Source: Klebsiella quasivariicola
Lineage (GTDB): Bacteria > Pseudomonadota > Gammaproteobacteria > Enterobacterales > Enterobacteriaceae
Length of the DNA: 64,000 nucleotides
Assembly: GCF_002269255.1 (NCBI RefSeq)
Contig: NZ_CP022823.1
Coordinates: forward strand, 1,860,001-1,924,000
Direction: 5' to 3'
Part shown: positions 37,519 through 45,674 of the stretch, piece by piece
Position numbering within the stretch: the stretch's first letter is position 1
Layout of the letters: each line of letters opens with the position of its first letter
Translations under genes and position numbers: made by a program
The notes under the pieces: generated by a model
Databases searched by the model: none
Told to the model about the DNA's origin: nothing
The model's input: only the letters and a program-made list of their open reading frames with translations

Positions 37519-38924
37519 CAGGCGACCCCCTGACGCAGACGCGATGCCGCCAGGCTCTGGCGCCGCCGCTGCCACCAGGCAGGCAGCACCTCGGCGACCG
37601 AACGCCACGCGCCGTCCACCTGCGGCTCAATGCCCTGCAATTCCAGCTGCTGCCATGGCGTATGGCCGATACGCACGCAGAACACCGCTTTCACGTCGGC
37701 GAGCAGCGCCAGCAGCGCCGCCAGTCTGGCCTCGTTCTCCTGTGGATCACACTCCTCTTCGCCGCGGCAATATTTTGGCGTAAAGCGCTCGCCCACCAGC
37801 ACCATACCGGCGGCCGACAGGCTGTAGATCGAGAAGCGGTCGGCATGGCCAAAATGACAGTCAATGACCTCGCCGTGGCGGGAGGCCACGGCCACCAGAC
37901 AGGCGTCATCCGCGTCCGACTCCCCCTGCGTGGCGAGGCTGGCATGAAGTTCGGCGCGCTGGTGGAGGATGGGCAGCCAGTCGGGGAGGCTGTCCGGGTC
38001 CGGCAGCCGGGTGAACTGCTGGCTGCGATCTTCGCCCAGCATGCCGATGGCGTCGGCACGGCACTGATGGCAGTGGGTCATCTGCGGCATCACCTCCCCG
38101 CACTGGCTGCGGATCGCGGCGAGCATCCCGGCGTCCGGCTCCGGCTGGCCGTTGAGACCAAAAACCGTGCCGTGCTCCGGTCTGGCAATCAGCGGCATAA
38201 TATTGTGAATAAACGCGCCGCTTTCCCGCAAACGACGGCCGACCTCGGCCATGCCGCCGTCGTTGATCCCCGGGATCAGCACCGAGTTTATCTTGACCAG
38301 CACTCCCGCGGCGGTCAGCCTGCGGACTCCTTCAAGCTGGCGGGCAATCAGGATCTCCCCGGCTTCCCGGCCGCAGTAGCGTTCGCCGTCGAGCCACAGC
38401 CAGGCATAGATTTGCCCGGCGATATCGGCATCCAGGGTATTGATGGTCACCGTGACGTGATCCACGCCGACCTCCAGCAGGCGATCGACCGCGTCGGGCA
38501 GCATCAGCCCGTTGGTCGACAGGCATAATTTGAGATCCGGAAGCTGGTCGCGGACCAGCTCCAGGGTGCGGAAGGTGCGGGTCATATTGGCCAGCGGATC
38601 GCCGGGCCCGGCTATGCCGACCACCGACAACTGCGGGATGGCCTGGGCCACCTGGCGCACTTTCAACACCGCCTGCTCGGGAGTCAGCAGCGTCGATGAC
38701 ACCCCGGGACGGGACTCATTGCTGCAGTCGAATTTACGGTTGCAGTAGTTGCACTGCAGATTGCAGGCCGGGGCGACCGGAAGATGCATCCGGGCGAAAC
38801 GGTGGTGCCCGCTGCGGGAGTAGCAGGGGTGCGCGGCGACCTTGTCGGCCACCCGCGGCGCTAACGCGCTGGCGTCCGCCGACTGACAGGCGTTACCGCC
38901 GGAAAAAGAAGAGCAGGAAGTCAT
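37518..38924 (-). CDS. nifB: NifB, radical SAM FeMo-cofactor precursor synthase
   Basis: Makes NifB-co, the 8Fe-9S-carbide core of FeMo-cofactor. 468 residues. The radical SAM motif C-x3-C-x2-C lies in CNLQCNYC about 50 residues in, followed by the usual GPGDPL region. The C-terminal ~130 residues are a NifX-like domain (CHFGHADRFSIY) that may hold the product. Preceded by a sigma54 promoter and a NifA site; nifQ follows with overlapping codons. Confidence 0.97.
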   Translation of the reverse strand: MTSCSSFSGGNACQSADASALAPRVADKVAAHPCYSRSGHHRFARMHLPVAPACNLQCNYCNRKFDCSNESRPGVSSTLLTPEQAVLKVRQVAQAIPQLSVVGIAGPGDPLANMTRTFRTLELVRDQLPDLKLCLSTNGLMLPDAVDRLLEVGVDHVTVTINTLDADIAGQIYAWLWLDGERYCGREAGEILIARQLEGVRRLTAAGVLVKINSVLIPGINDGGMAEVGRRLRESGAFIHNIMPLIARPEHGTVFGLNGQPEPDAGMLAAIRSQCGEVMPQMTHCHQCRADAIGMLGEDRSQQFTRLPDPDSLPDWLPILHQRAELHASLATQGESDADDACLVAVASRHGEVIDCHFGHADRFSIYSLSAAGMVLVGERFTPKYCRGEEECDPQENEARLAALLALLADVKAVFCVRIGHTPWQQLELQGIEPQVDGAWRSVAEVLPAWWQRRRQSLAASRLRQGVA

Positions 38925-38959
38925 GGTCGTACCTTCATGGTTGGGCGATACCTTCCTGC

Positions 38960-38975
38960 TGCAAACGACGTACCA
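38960..38975 (-). promoter_or_regulatory. nifB sigma54 promoter (-24/-12)
   Basis: On the minus strand CTGGTACGTCGTTTGCAG has GG and GC separated by ten bases, ~36 bases before the nifB start. TGG-N9-TTGC fits the RpoN consensus. Confidence 0.9.
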
Positions 38976-39065
38976 GTGACGAATTTTTTATCTGGCTGAA
39001 AAATAAAGCGTTATCCCGCGTCCCTGCGGCACAACATTGTCGCGTTCCTGCCGTACTGACGACAA

Positions 39066-39081
39066 TGTCCTGAACCTGACA
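39066..39081 (-). promoter_or_regulatory. NifA upstream activator site for nifB
   Basis: TGT-CCTGAACCTG-ACA, exact TGT-N10-ACA, about 100 bp upstream of the nifB -24 element and just past the nifA stop at 39089. Confidence 0.8.
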
Positions 39082-39088
39082 CCGCGGC

Positions 39089-40663
39089 CTACAGACGCGG
39101 CAGGGTGATATCCATGATCTGGATCCGGTAAGCGACCTGGCGCGGCGTCATCCCCAGCAGCCGTGCCGCCTTGGCCTGCACCCAGCCGGCTTTTTCCAGC
39201 GCGGCGATCAGTCGCTGACGTTCGTCCAGGCTGTTGTCCAGCCAGCTGTCTTCCGCTGGCCCGCTGGCAGGCAGGGCTTTGGCGGGACGATCCTGGTGAG
39301 TGAAGAGGATCACGTCGCGATCGATCAGGCCACTCTCCGACATCACCGCCGATCGTTCGAGGCAGTTCTCCAGTTCGCGAACGTTACCCGGCCAGCTGTA
39401 CTCCATCAGCAGGCGGATCGCGCCCTCGCTGATCCGCAGCGTGCGCCCCTGATGCTGGCCGATTTTGCGCACCAGGAAGTGCGCCAGCTCGGCGATGTCC
39501 TCCTGACGCTCGCGCAGCGGGGGCAGGGCGATGGGCATCACGTTCAGACGATAATAGAGATCCTCGCGGAAATGGCCCAGCCGGACCTCCTCCTCCAGGT
39601 GACGGTTGGTGGCGGCGATGATGCGGACATTCACCCGCAGGGTCTCATCGCCGCCGACCCGCTCCATCTCCCCCTCCTGGAGGATACGCAGCAGCTTGGC
39701 CTGGAACGAGGCGCTGCTTTCACCAATCTCATCGAGGAACAGGGTGCCGCCATCCGCCAGCTCAAAACGTCCTTTACGCTGACGCACCGCCCCGGTAAAG
39801 GCGCCTTTCTCATGGCCGAACAGTTCGCTTTCCAGCAGGGTGTCCGGCAGCGCCGCGCAGTTAAATTTGACGAAGGCGGCGCCAGCCCGTGGCGAATGGT
39901 GATGGATGGCGTTGGCGATCAACTCTTTCCCGGTGCCGCTTTCGCCGCGTACCAGCACGGTGGTGTCCCAGCGCGAGACCTGACGGATCACCTCCACGAT
40001 CTGGCGCATCGCCGGGCTCTTGCCGACCATATTGTCAAGGCCCACGCCGCGCGACGACGAGCAGGCCGGCGGCCGTTCCACCTTCGGCGGCTGGCGGCTC
40101 GACAGGGCGGGTGAGGCCGGAAGGATCATCAGCCGGATGGTCTGGGCGACGAGGTTGGCGACGGTTTCGAGAAAACGGGTGCAGGCCGGCAGCCGCTCTT
40201 CCTGGCGCGCCATCGGCTGGGCCGCCAGCACCCCTATTGGCCGGGCGTTGGGCCCCATCAACGGTACGGCGATAAACGGCAGATCGTAATCGTAGAGGCT
40301 CAGGCGGTCGAGAAAACGCTGATCGTCGGCGACCCGGGGCAGCACCAGCGACTGCCCCTGGGCCAGCACGGTCCCCACCAGTCCCTCGCCGGGGCGATAG
40401 CGGATCTGCGTGCTGCCGGGGAGGGGCTGCTGGCCGGTTTGCTGCAGCGCTTCGATACTGAGGATCTCCTGCTCGCTGTCGTACAGGCAGATCATCCCGT
40501 GCTGCATAAAGGCATCGTTGTGTAATACGCTGAGCACCTCCTGCAGCGTTTTGCTGGCCTCGGTGGCCCGGCTCAGCACCACGCTTATCCGCTGCATGGC
40601 GGTGAACTGCTGAGAGAGGTCGAAGCGTCTGACGGTGGTGTCCGGGTCGGATTCAGGGATCAT
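39089..40663 (-). CDS. nifA: NifA, sigma54-dependent activator of nif genes
   Basis: 524-residue enhancer-binding protein. Residues ~25-175 are a GAF sensory domain. The AAA+ core has Walker A GESGTGKE near 238, the sigma54-contacting GAFTGA loop and the LFLDEIGE Walker B. The C-terminus (AKAARLLGMTPRQVAYRIQI) is a Fis-type helix-turn-helix that binds TGT-N10-ACA. No interdomain cysteine pair is seen, as expected where oxygen control goes through NifL. Start overlaps the nifL stop by four bases. Confidence 0.97.
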   Translation of the reverse strand: MIPESDPDTTVRRFDLSQQFTAMQRISVVLSRATEASKTLQEVLSVLHNDAFMQHGMICLYDSEQEILSIEALQQTGQQPLPGSTQIRYRPGEGLVGTVLAQGQSLVLPRVADDQRFLDRLSLYDYDLPFIAVPLMGPNARPIGVLAAQPMARQEERLPACTRFLETVANLVAQTIRLMILPASPALSSRQPPKVERPPACSSSRGVGLDNMVGKSPAMRQIVEVIRQVSRWDTTVLVRGESGTGKELIANAIHHHSPRAGAAFVKFNCAALPDTLLESELFGHEKGAFTGAVRQRKGRFELADGGTLFLDEIGESSASFQAKLLRILQEGEMERVGGDETLRVNVRIIAATNRHLEEEVRLGHFREDLYYRLNVMPIALPPLRERQEDIAELAHFLVRKIGQHQGRTLRISEGAIRLLMEYSWPGNVRELENCLERSAVMSESGLIDRDVILFTHQDRPAKALPASGPAEDSWLDNSLDERQRLIAALEKAGWVQAKAARLLGMTPRQVAYRIQIMDITLPRL

Positions 40664-42144
40664 GCTTCACCTCCGGTCAGGGTGTTAAACAGCGGGAAAC
40701 GCAGGGTCAGGCAGGTGCCGCCCTGCGGTCGGGAAGCCAGCTCAATGGCCCCGCGATGGTGCGCCACCAGGGTCTGGATCAGCCGCAGCTCCATGCCTTT
40801 GCCCGGCGAGTTCAGCGCGTCGGGGGAGTGAGCGTAGCGCACCTGCAGCAGCGGTACGTTGTCAGTCAGATACAGCGACAGCCAGCCGTCGTTCTCCTCG
40901 GCGTAGAGCTGCATCGCCAGCGGCACGGAGGGGAGTTCGGCGGCGAGGGCCAGGGTGCGATCGAGCCACAGGCTTAAGCACGCCAGCAGTGGGGTGCGCT
41001 GGCCAAAGCCGATCAGATGCGGTGAGGCCATGTCGACCTGCAGCCCGTCGGGATCGAAGCGGGTACGGTAGAGGGCGCACAGATCGTCGAAAAAGGGCTG
41101 CAGCGGCCAGACGGCGGGGTTTTCGAGTTCCAGCGATGGGCGACAGCGCTGGAGCCGCGCCATCGCCTCTTCCCCTTCACGCCAGGCGGCCTCCAGCGCC
41201 ACATTCCCGCTTCCCTCGCCGTTCAGCCGACGGGCTGCCGCCAGCATATTAATCGGGCAGTTCAGCTGGATCAGCGCGGCGTCCAGCGACTCGCGGATCG
41301 CCGCCAGCAGCTTGCCGGCGGTCATTTGCTGCTTCAGCCGGTCAAGGCGCCCTTGCTCCTGCTGCTGACGCTGCTGGGTACAGTCGGCGATCACCACCAG
41401 GGTCCGCGCCAGCGCGCTGTCGATAAAGTAGCGGCTGGCCTCTTCACTGACGCCGGGCAACGGCCAGCAGGTTACCGACAGCCAGCGCGCGGCCCCGCGC
41501 AGCGCCACCGGCAGGATCGCCTCCACGCCGGGCGTCATCCGGCCAGGGGAGACCTGCAGCTCGGTGAGCAGCTCCCGGCCGCCGCAGTCAGCGCAGAAGG
41601 TTTTGTAGGCGAGGTTGTCCATCACCACCCGATCCTGCTCGTCCACCACTACCACGGCGGCGGGGATATTATTCAGCACCGCCTCCATCAGGGTCATATG
41701 GTTGCGCAGCCGCTGTTCGAGGGTGTAGCTGACGCTGATATCCCGCTGCATCGCCAGATAATGCTCCAGTTCCCCTTGCGGGCTAAGCACCGGGGTGATG
41801 TCAATCTCCACCAGGTACAGGCCGCCGTCCCGACGCTGATTAATCAGCTGACCGCGCCAGGGCTGACGCTGGAGCAGGGTATGCCACATCTCCTGATAGA
41901 TCTCGCGCGGCGTCTGGCTGCTGGCCAGCAGGCGCGGGTTCTGGTTTAACAATTGCGCCAGCGAATAGCCGGTCTGGCGGCAAAACGCCGGGTTGGCGTA
42001 AATGATCCTGGCGCTGGCATCGGTGAGGGAGATGGCCACCGAGGCCTGTTCCACCATGGTAAAAAACAGCCCCGGATGTTGTTGAGTCAGCGCGCCGGCG
42101 ATGGCCTCCGGCGCGGCGTTATCGAGCATCATATTCAGGGTCAT
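40660..42144 (-). CDS. nifL: NifL, redox and nitrogen-sensing anti-activator
   Basis: 494 residues from the ATG at 42144, chosen because AGGAG lies seven bases upstream; the longer frame runs through the promoter. An N-terminal PAS domain (about residues 25-130, IIYANPAFCRQTGYS) should bind FAD, a second PAS follows, and the C-terminus resembles a histidine-kinase ATPase domain (GKGMELRLIQTLV). It inhibits NifA under oxygen or fixed nitrogen. ATGA overlap with nifA couples their amounts. Confidence 0.96.
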   Translation of the reverse strand: MTLNMMLDNAAPEAIAGALTQQHPGLFFTMVEQASVAISLTDASARIIYANPAFCRQTGYSLAQLLNQNPRLLASSQTPREIYQEMWHTLLQRQPWRGQLINQRRDGGLYLVEIDITPVLSPQGELEHYLAMQRDISVSYTLEQRLRNHMTLMEAVLNNIPAAVVVVDEQDRVVMDNLAYKTFCADCGGRELLTELQVSPGRMTPGVEAILPVALRGAARWLSVTCWPLPGVSEEASRYFIDSALARTLVVIADCTQQRQQQEQGRLDRLKQQMTAGKLLAAIRESLDAALIQLNCPINMLAAARRLNGEGSGNVALEAAWREGEEAMARLQRCRPSLELENPAVWPLQPFFDDLCALYRTRFDPDGLQVDMASPHLIGFGQRTPLLACLSLWLDRTLALAAELPSVPLAMQLYAEENDGWLSLYLTDNVPLLQVRYAHSPDALNSPGKGMELRLIQTLVAHHRGAIELASRPQGGTCLTLRFPLFNTLTGGEA

Positions 42145-42156
42145 CGCAAACTCCTG

Positions 42157-42172
42157 TGTCGCAGTTATGACA
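42157..42172. promoter_or_regulatory. NifA site in the nifL-nifF region
   Basis: TGT-CGCAGTTATG-ACA. It is the only TGT-N10-ACA in the divergent region, so it probably serves nifF although the nifF -24 box is 225 bp away. It lies between the nifL promoter and the nifL ATG. Confidence 0.7.
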
Positions 42173-42226
42173 AATTGTCCGACACCGTGCGCAAAACGCG
42201 GCGGGGTAAGCCGAACCCGGATAACC

Positions 42227-42243
42227 ATGCAAAGTGTGCGCCC
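42227..42243 (-). promoter_or_regulatory. nifLA sigma54 promoter
   Basis: Minus strand GGGCGCACACTTTGCAT has GG-N10-GC (GC complement at 42229-42230, GG at 42241-42242). It lies ~85 bases before nifL. In Klebsiella this promoter is activated by phosphorylated NtrC; I could not identify the NtrC sites with confidence. Confidence 0.85.
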
Positions 42244-42396
42244 TTATCGGAACGACCACGCGAAACATTGATCCGACAGGGGGAAAATTCACGGATTTTT
42301 ACCTTTCGCCCCGCCGGGTGCGCCTTTGGCGCGCGGCATCGTGATGCGAAGCGATCCTGATGGGGCAGGGATGGGCCGTCGCGGTGCAGGGCAACC

Positions 42397-42412
42397 TGGC
42401 ACAGCCTTCGCA
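42397..42412 (+). promoter_or_regulatory. nifF sigma54 promoter
   Basis: TGGCACAGCCTTCGCA, GG at 42398-42399 and GC at 42410-42411, exactly ten apart, about 55 bp before nifF. Confidence 0.9.
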
Positions 42413-42463
42413 ATACCTCTGTCGTCATTCCTTTTTTCAACACCATTCCGACAGGAGCGTACT

Positions 42464-42994
42464 ATGGCGAACATTGGCATTTTCTTTGGTACCGATACCG
42501 GTAAAACCCGCAAGATCGCGAAAATGATCCACAAGCAGCTGGGGGAGGCCGCCGCCGCCCCGGTCAATATTAACCGCGCCACGCTGGCGGACCTGCTGGC
42601 CTACCCGGCCCTGCTGTTGGGGACGCCGACGCTGGGCGACGGCCAGCTGCCGGGCCTTGAGGCCGGGGGCGAGAGCGAGTCGTGGGCCGAGTTTATCCGC
42701 AACCTCGGCGACGTTAGCCTGCAGGGGAAAACGGTGGCGCTGTTTGGCCTCGGCGATCAGCGTGGCTATCCGGATAACTTCGCCAGCGGGCTGCGGCCGC
42801 TGTACGACGCCCTGCGTGCCCGCGGGGCGACGATGATCGGCAGCTGGCCGAACGAGGGATATGAGTTCAGCGCCTCATCGGCGCTGGAGGGGGATCGCTT
42901 TGTCGGACTGGTGCTGGACCAGGATAACCAGTTCGACGAGACCGACGCGCGGCTGGCGACCTGGCTTGAGGAGATTAAACCGCATCTGCTGTAG
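42464..42994 (+). CDS. nifF: NifF flavodoxin, electron donor to nitrogenase reductase
   Basis: 176-residue long-chain flavodoxin. IGIFFGTDTGKTRKIAKMI at residues 4-22 is the FMN phosphate loop, and the LFGLGDQRGYPDNF stretch contacts the flavin ring. It carries electrons from NifJ to NifH. The ATG at 42464 has ACAGGAG before it; the longer upstream frame runs through the promoter. Only nif gene here besides nifJ on the plus strand, divergent from nifLA. Confidence 0.97.
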   Translation: MANIGIFFGTDTGKTRKIAKMIHKQLGEAAAAPVNINRATLADLLAYPALLLGTPTLGDGQLPGLEAGGESESWAEFIRNLGDVSLQGKTVALFGLGDQRGYPDNFASGLRPLYDALRARGATMIGSWPNEGYEFSASSALEGDRFVGLVLDQDNQFDETDARLATWLEEIKPHLL

Positions 42995-43000
42995 GCGATG

Positions 43001-43024
43001 GCGGGTAGCCTGTCGGCTACCCGC
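43001..43024. terminator. Shared hairpin between nifF and nifM
   Basis: A perfect 10-bp stem GCGGGTAGCC/GGCTACCCGC (43001-43010, 43015-43024) with a four-base loop sits between the convergent genes and includes the nifM stop codon. No T-tract on either side, but the stem is strong and could serve both directions. Confidence 0.6.
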
Positions 43025-43817
43025 ACAGCCCCGGCTGGCGCGCTAGCATCTCGGCCAGCCACTGGCGCTGGTGGCGGCGCTGGCTCTGTTGACTGAGGTA
43101 ATCGCGGGCGCTTTCCAGCGCCTGCTCAGGCGTCATCGGCGCGGCAGGGCGAATGGCCTCACACCAGACCAGATGCCAGCCGAGCTCACTGGCCACCGGC
43201 GCGCTCAGCGCATTTTCCGCCAGCGCAAACAGCGCCTCCTCCAGCTGCGGATAGAGCAGCCCCCGGCCGATCCAGCCCAGCAGTCCGCCGTCCAGCGCGC
43301 TCGGGCAGTGGGAGTGTCGCTGGGCCAGCGGCGCAAACGCCTCGCGGGAGGCTTCGATTTGCCCATGAAGCTCCCGTATGCGCGAGTAAACCGTCTGGTC
43401 GTCGCCATCGACGGTGAGCAGCAGATGGCGGGTCAGGCGCTGTTCCGGGCGCATAAACTGCGCCTGATGCCGCAGATACCAGGCCTGCACCGTGGCGGGA
43501 TCCGGCCGCGGCGCCTGGCTGGCAATCCCGGCGAAGGCGGTTTCCAGCCGGGCGTGGTGCAGGACGATCGCCGCCCGCTCCGCTGGCGTAAATCCTCCCT
43601 CATCCAGCCAGGCGCCCAGCGAAGTGGCGAGGCCCTCCTGCAGCGCGGCGGGGATCGCCTCCGGCGCAATCTGGGCGACAATAACCTGCTCCATCTGGGC
43701 CTGGCGCTGCCAGGCCGCCTCGAAGGCCTGCCGGTCGACCGCGGCGATGGCCGCCGGCTCGCAGTTCCAGCGGCTCTGCGCCAGCCGCTGCCGGCCAAAT
43801 CGTTGCCAGGGCTCCAT
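43017..43817 (-). CDS. nifM: NifM, peptidyl-prolyl isomerase for Fe-protein maturation
   Basis: 266 residues. The C-terminal half (RPEQRLTRHLLLTVDG to SELGWHLVWCEAI) is a parvulin-type rotamase domain. NifM is needed for active NifH, likely by isomerising a proline in it. It is the last gene of nifUSVWZM; its start shares one base with the nifZ stop. Confidence 0.95.
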   Translation of the reverse strand: MEPWQRFGRQRLAQSRWNCEPAAIAAVDRQAFEAAWQRQAQMEQVIVAQIAPEAIPAALQEGLATSLGAWLDEGGFTPAERAAIVLHHARLETAFAGIASQAPRPDPATVQAWYLRHQAQFMRPEQRLTRHLLLTVDGDDQTVYSRIRELHGQIEASREAFAPLAQRHSHCPSALDGGLLGWIGRGLLYPQLEEALFALAENALSAPVASELGWHLVWCEAIRPAAPMTPEQALESARDYLSQQSQRRHQRQWLAEMLARQPGLCG

Positions 43818-44260
43818 TATTCTTCCTCCTCTGCCTGCGCCAGCGCGCTTACCGGGACCTGGAACCAGCGGCCGCCGAAGTCGACGATATAGCCGTCGCC
43901 GTGCTCGCCCCGGTCGGTGGCTTCGATGCGCCCCAACTGACCGACGCTGACCACCATCTCGCCCTGCATCGCCAGCGCCGTCTGACAGATTACGCTATCG
44001 CCATACTGCAGATTGCCGGCCAGCCAGGGCCGATCGCCGGCAATCAGCTCCTGTTCGCGACAGCCGACCACCCGGTCGCAGTCCGGGAAGTGGATCTGGT
44101 AGATGATCTGGTCCTGCAAGAATACTCCCCAGTCGCGGACATAGCCGATGCTGCCCCGGCGCACCAGCAGGGCGCCGGACGGCAGGCCCGCATAGGTGCC
44201 ATCGTTACGGATGGCGCGCACGACGCGGACCGCTTCGCTAAAGGTAAATCGGGGTCTCAT
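43817..44260 (-). CDS. nifZ: NifZ, MoFe-protein P-cluster maturation factor
   Basis: 147 residues, small beta-barrel NifZ family. The N-terminal RPRFTFSEAVRVVRAIRNDG and the later VRDWGVFLQDQIIYQIHFPD are family features. It helps form the second P-cluster of NifDK. Overlaps nifW by ATGA and nifM by one base. Ends in an acidic EEEE tail. Confidence 0.94.
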   Translation of the reverse strand: MRPRFTFSEAVRVVRAIRNDGTYAGLPSGALLVRRGSIGYVRDWGVFLQDQIIYQIHFPDCDRVVGCREQELIAGDRPWLAGNLQYGDSVICQTALAMQGEMVVSVGQLGRIEATDRGEHGDGYIVDFGGRWFQVPVSALAQAEEEE

Positions 44261-44520
44261 GGCGTGTTCTCCTCGAACTGTTGCTGATAACTCTCCGCCA
44301 GCAGTCGGCGCGCCAGCAGCCAGTGCGCGCGCGGGTTATCCTCCAGCTGGTTGAGCAGAGGCACTTCCGCCTTCAGCTTGCGGTGAAAGGTGGCCAGCAC
44401 CGGCAGGCTGCAGTGGGCCAGGCGCTCGGGCTGGTAGGGAACGGCGAAAAACTGAAAGAACGCATCGGCGGAGCGCAGGTCGCCCACGCCGGGGATCTGA
44501 TAAAACCACTCCATACTCAC
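44257..44520 (-). CDS. nifW: NifW, nitrogenase stabilising/protective protein
   Basis: 87-residue NifW family protein with the FQFFAVPYQPERL segment and a helical C-terminus. It associates with the MoFe protein during maturation and is proposed to protect against oxygen. Four-base overlaps with nifV and nifZ. Confidence 0.94.
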   Translation of the reverse strand: MSMEWFYQIPGVGDLRSADAFFQFFAVPYQPERLAHCSLPVLATFHRKLKAEVPLLNQLEDNPRAHWLLARRLLAESYQQQFEENTP

Positions 44521-45662
44521 CCCCTGGCCTGCAGCGTTTCGGCGCTGCAGAGCGCGTGGTAGATTGCCGCCAGCTCATCATCCCGCGGGCTGCGTTTGCC
44601 GTTTTCGGCAAAGCGACGGAGCGCTGGCAGCAGCTGGTCAATTTGCGCTGATGTCAGGTGATAACCCATCCGATCGAAGACGCCGTTAACCGCCTGGCGA
44701 CCGGAGTGTTTGCCCAGCACCAGCCGATAGCCGCGGCCCAGCAGGGCGGGGTCGATCGCCTGATAGCTCTCGCTGTCGCGCAGCAGCGCCGCAACGTGCA
44801 CGCCGGATTCGTGGGTAAAGACCAGCTCACCCACCAGCGGCTGCTGGGGATCCACCGGGCGGCGGGTGGCGAGGGCCACCTGTTCGCACAGCGCCGGCAG
44901 GGCGGTGAAACGCACGCCGGTCTTGAACTCCAGGCAGCGCTCCAGTCCGAGCGCCACGGTCTCCAGCGCCGCGTTGCCCGCGCGTTCGCCCAGGCCCAGC
45001 ACGGTGGTGTTCACGCTGGTGGCCCCGGCGCGCACCGCCGCCAGGGTGTTGGCGGTAGCCAGGCCCAGATCGTTATGGGCGTGCATCTCGAGTTCGCCGG
45101 GCCAGACGCGGCGCAGGGCGGTGATCTGCGCCGCGGTGGTGAACGGGTCGAGGATACCGACGGTATCGGCATAGCGCAGACGGGTGGCTCCCGCCTCCCG
45201 GGCCAGGTGGGCAATGTCCTGCAGCGTCGCGTCGCTGGCTCGCGAGGCGTCCTCACAGCCAATGCAGACCTTCAGGCCAAGGGTGTGGGCGAGGTGGATC
45301 AGGGCCGCCAGCCGCTCCAGCAGCAGCGGTAAGCCTTCGCGCAGTTTGTACTGCCGCAGCTTGTCGGAGGCGGGGATGGAGATATCCACCCAGTCCATGC
45401 CCAGGTCGGCGCTCTGGCGAATTTCTCCCGCCTGCATCCGGCACCAGGTCATCAGCGTGGCGCCCGGGAGCTGACGGCGCACCTGCCGGATGCGGGCGCA
45501 CTCCTCCTCGCCCATCGCCGGGGTGCCGACCTCCATGGCTTCGATCCCCGCCGCGTACAGCGCCTCGGCGATGGCGATCTTTTCGCTGGCCTGAAAGGCC
45601 ACGCCGGGACTCTGTTCACCATCGCGCAGGGTGGTGTCGTTAATCAGTACGCGTCCCATCAT
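44517..45662 (-). CDS. nifV: NifV homocitrate synthase
   Basis: Condenses acetyl-CoA and 2-oxoglutarate to homocitrate, the organic ligand of FeMo-cofactor. 381 residues. The DRE-TIM barrel signature NDTTLRDGEQSPGV is at the N-terminus and the metal-binding EMHAHNDLGLATAN follows mid-protein. Two adjacent ATGs (45662, 45659) are possible starts. Between nifS and nifW. Confidence 0.96.
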   Translation of the reverse strand: MMGRVLINDTTLRDGEQSPGVAFQASEKIAIAEALYAAGIEAMEVGTPAMGEEECARIRQVRRQLPGATLMTWCRMQAGEIRQSADLGMDWVDISIPASDKLRQYKLREGLPLLLERLAALIHLAHTLGLKVCIGCEDASRASDATLQDIAHLAREAGATRLRYADTVGILDPFTTAAQITALRRVWPGELEMHAHNDLGLATANTLAAVRAGATSVNTTVLGLGERAGNAALETVALGLERCLEFKTGVRFTALPALCEQVALATRRPVDPQQPLVGELVFTHESGVHVAALLRDSESYQAIDPALLGRGYRLVLGKHSGRQAVNGVFDRMGYHLTSAQIDQLLPALRRFAENGKRSPRDDELAAIYHALCSAETLQARG

Positions 45663-45674
45663 TGTCTCCCCGCC

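Noticed and set aside
42384..42400. Possible NtrC site for nifLA (TGCAGGGCAACCTGGCA)
   Set aside because: Length and outer arms resemble the 17-bp NtrC site but the inner bases fit poorly and it overlaps the nifF promoter; not strong enough to call.
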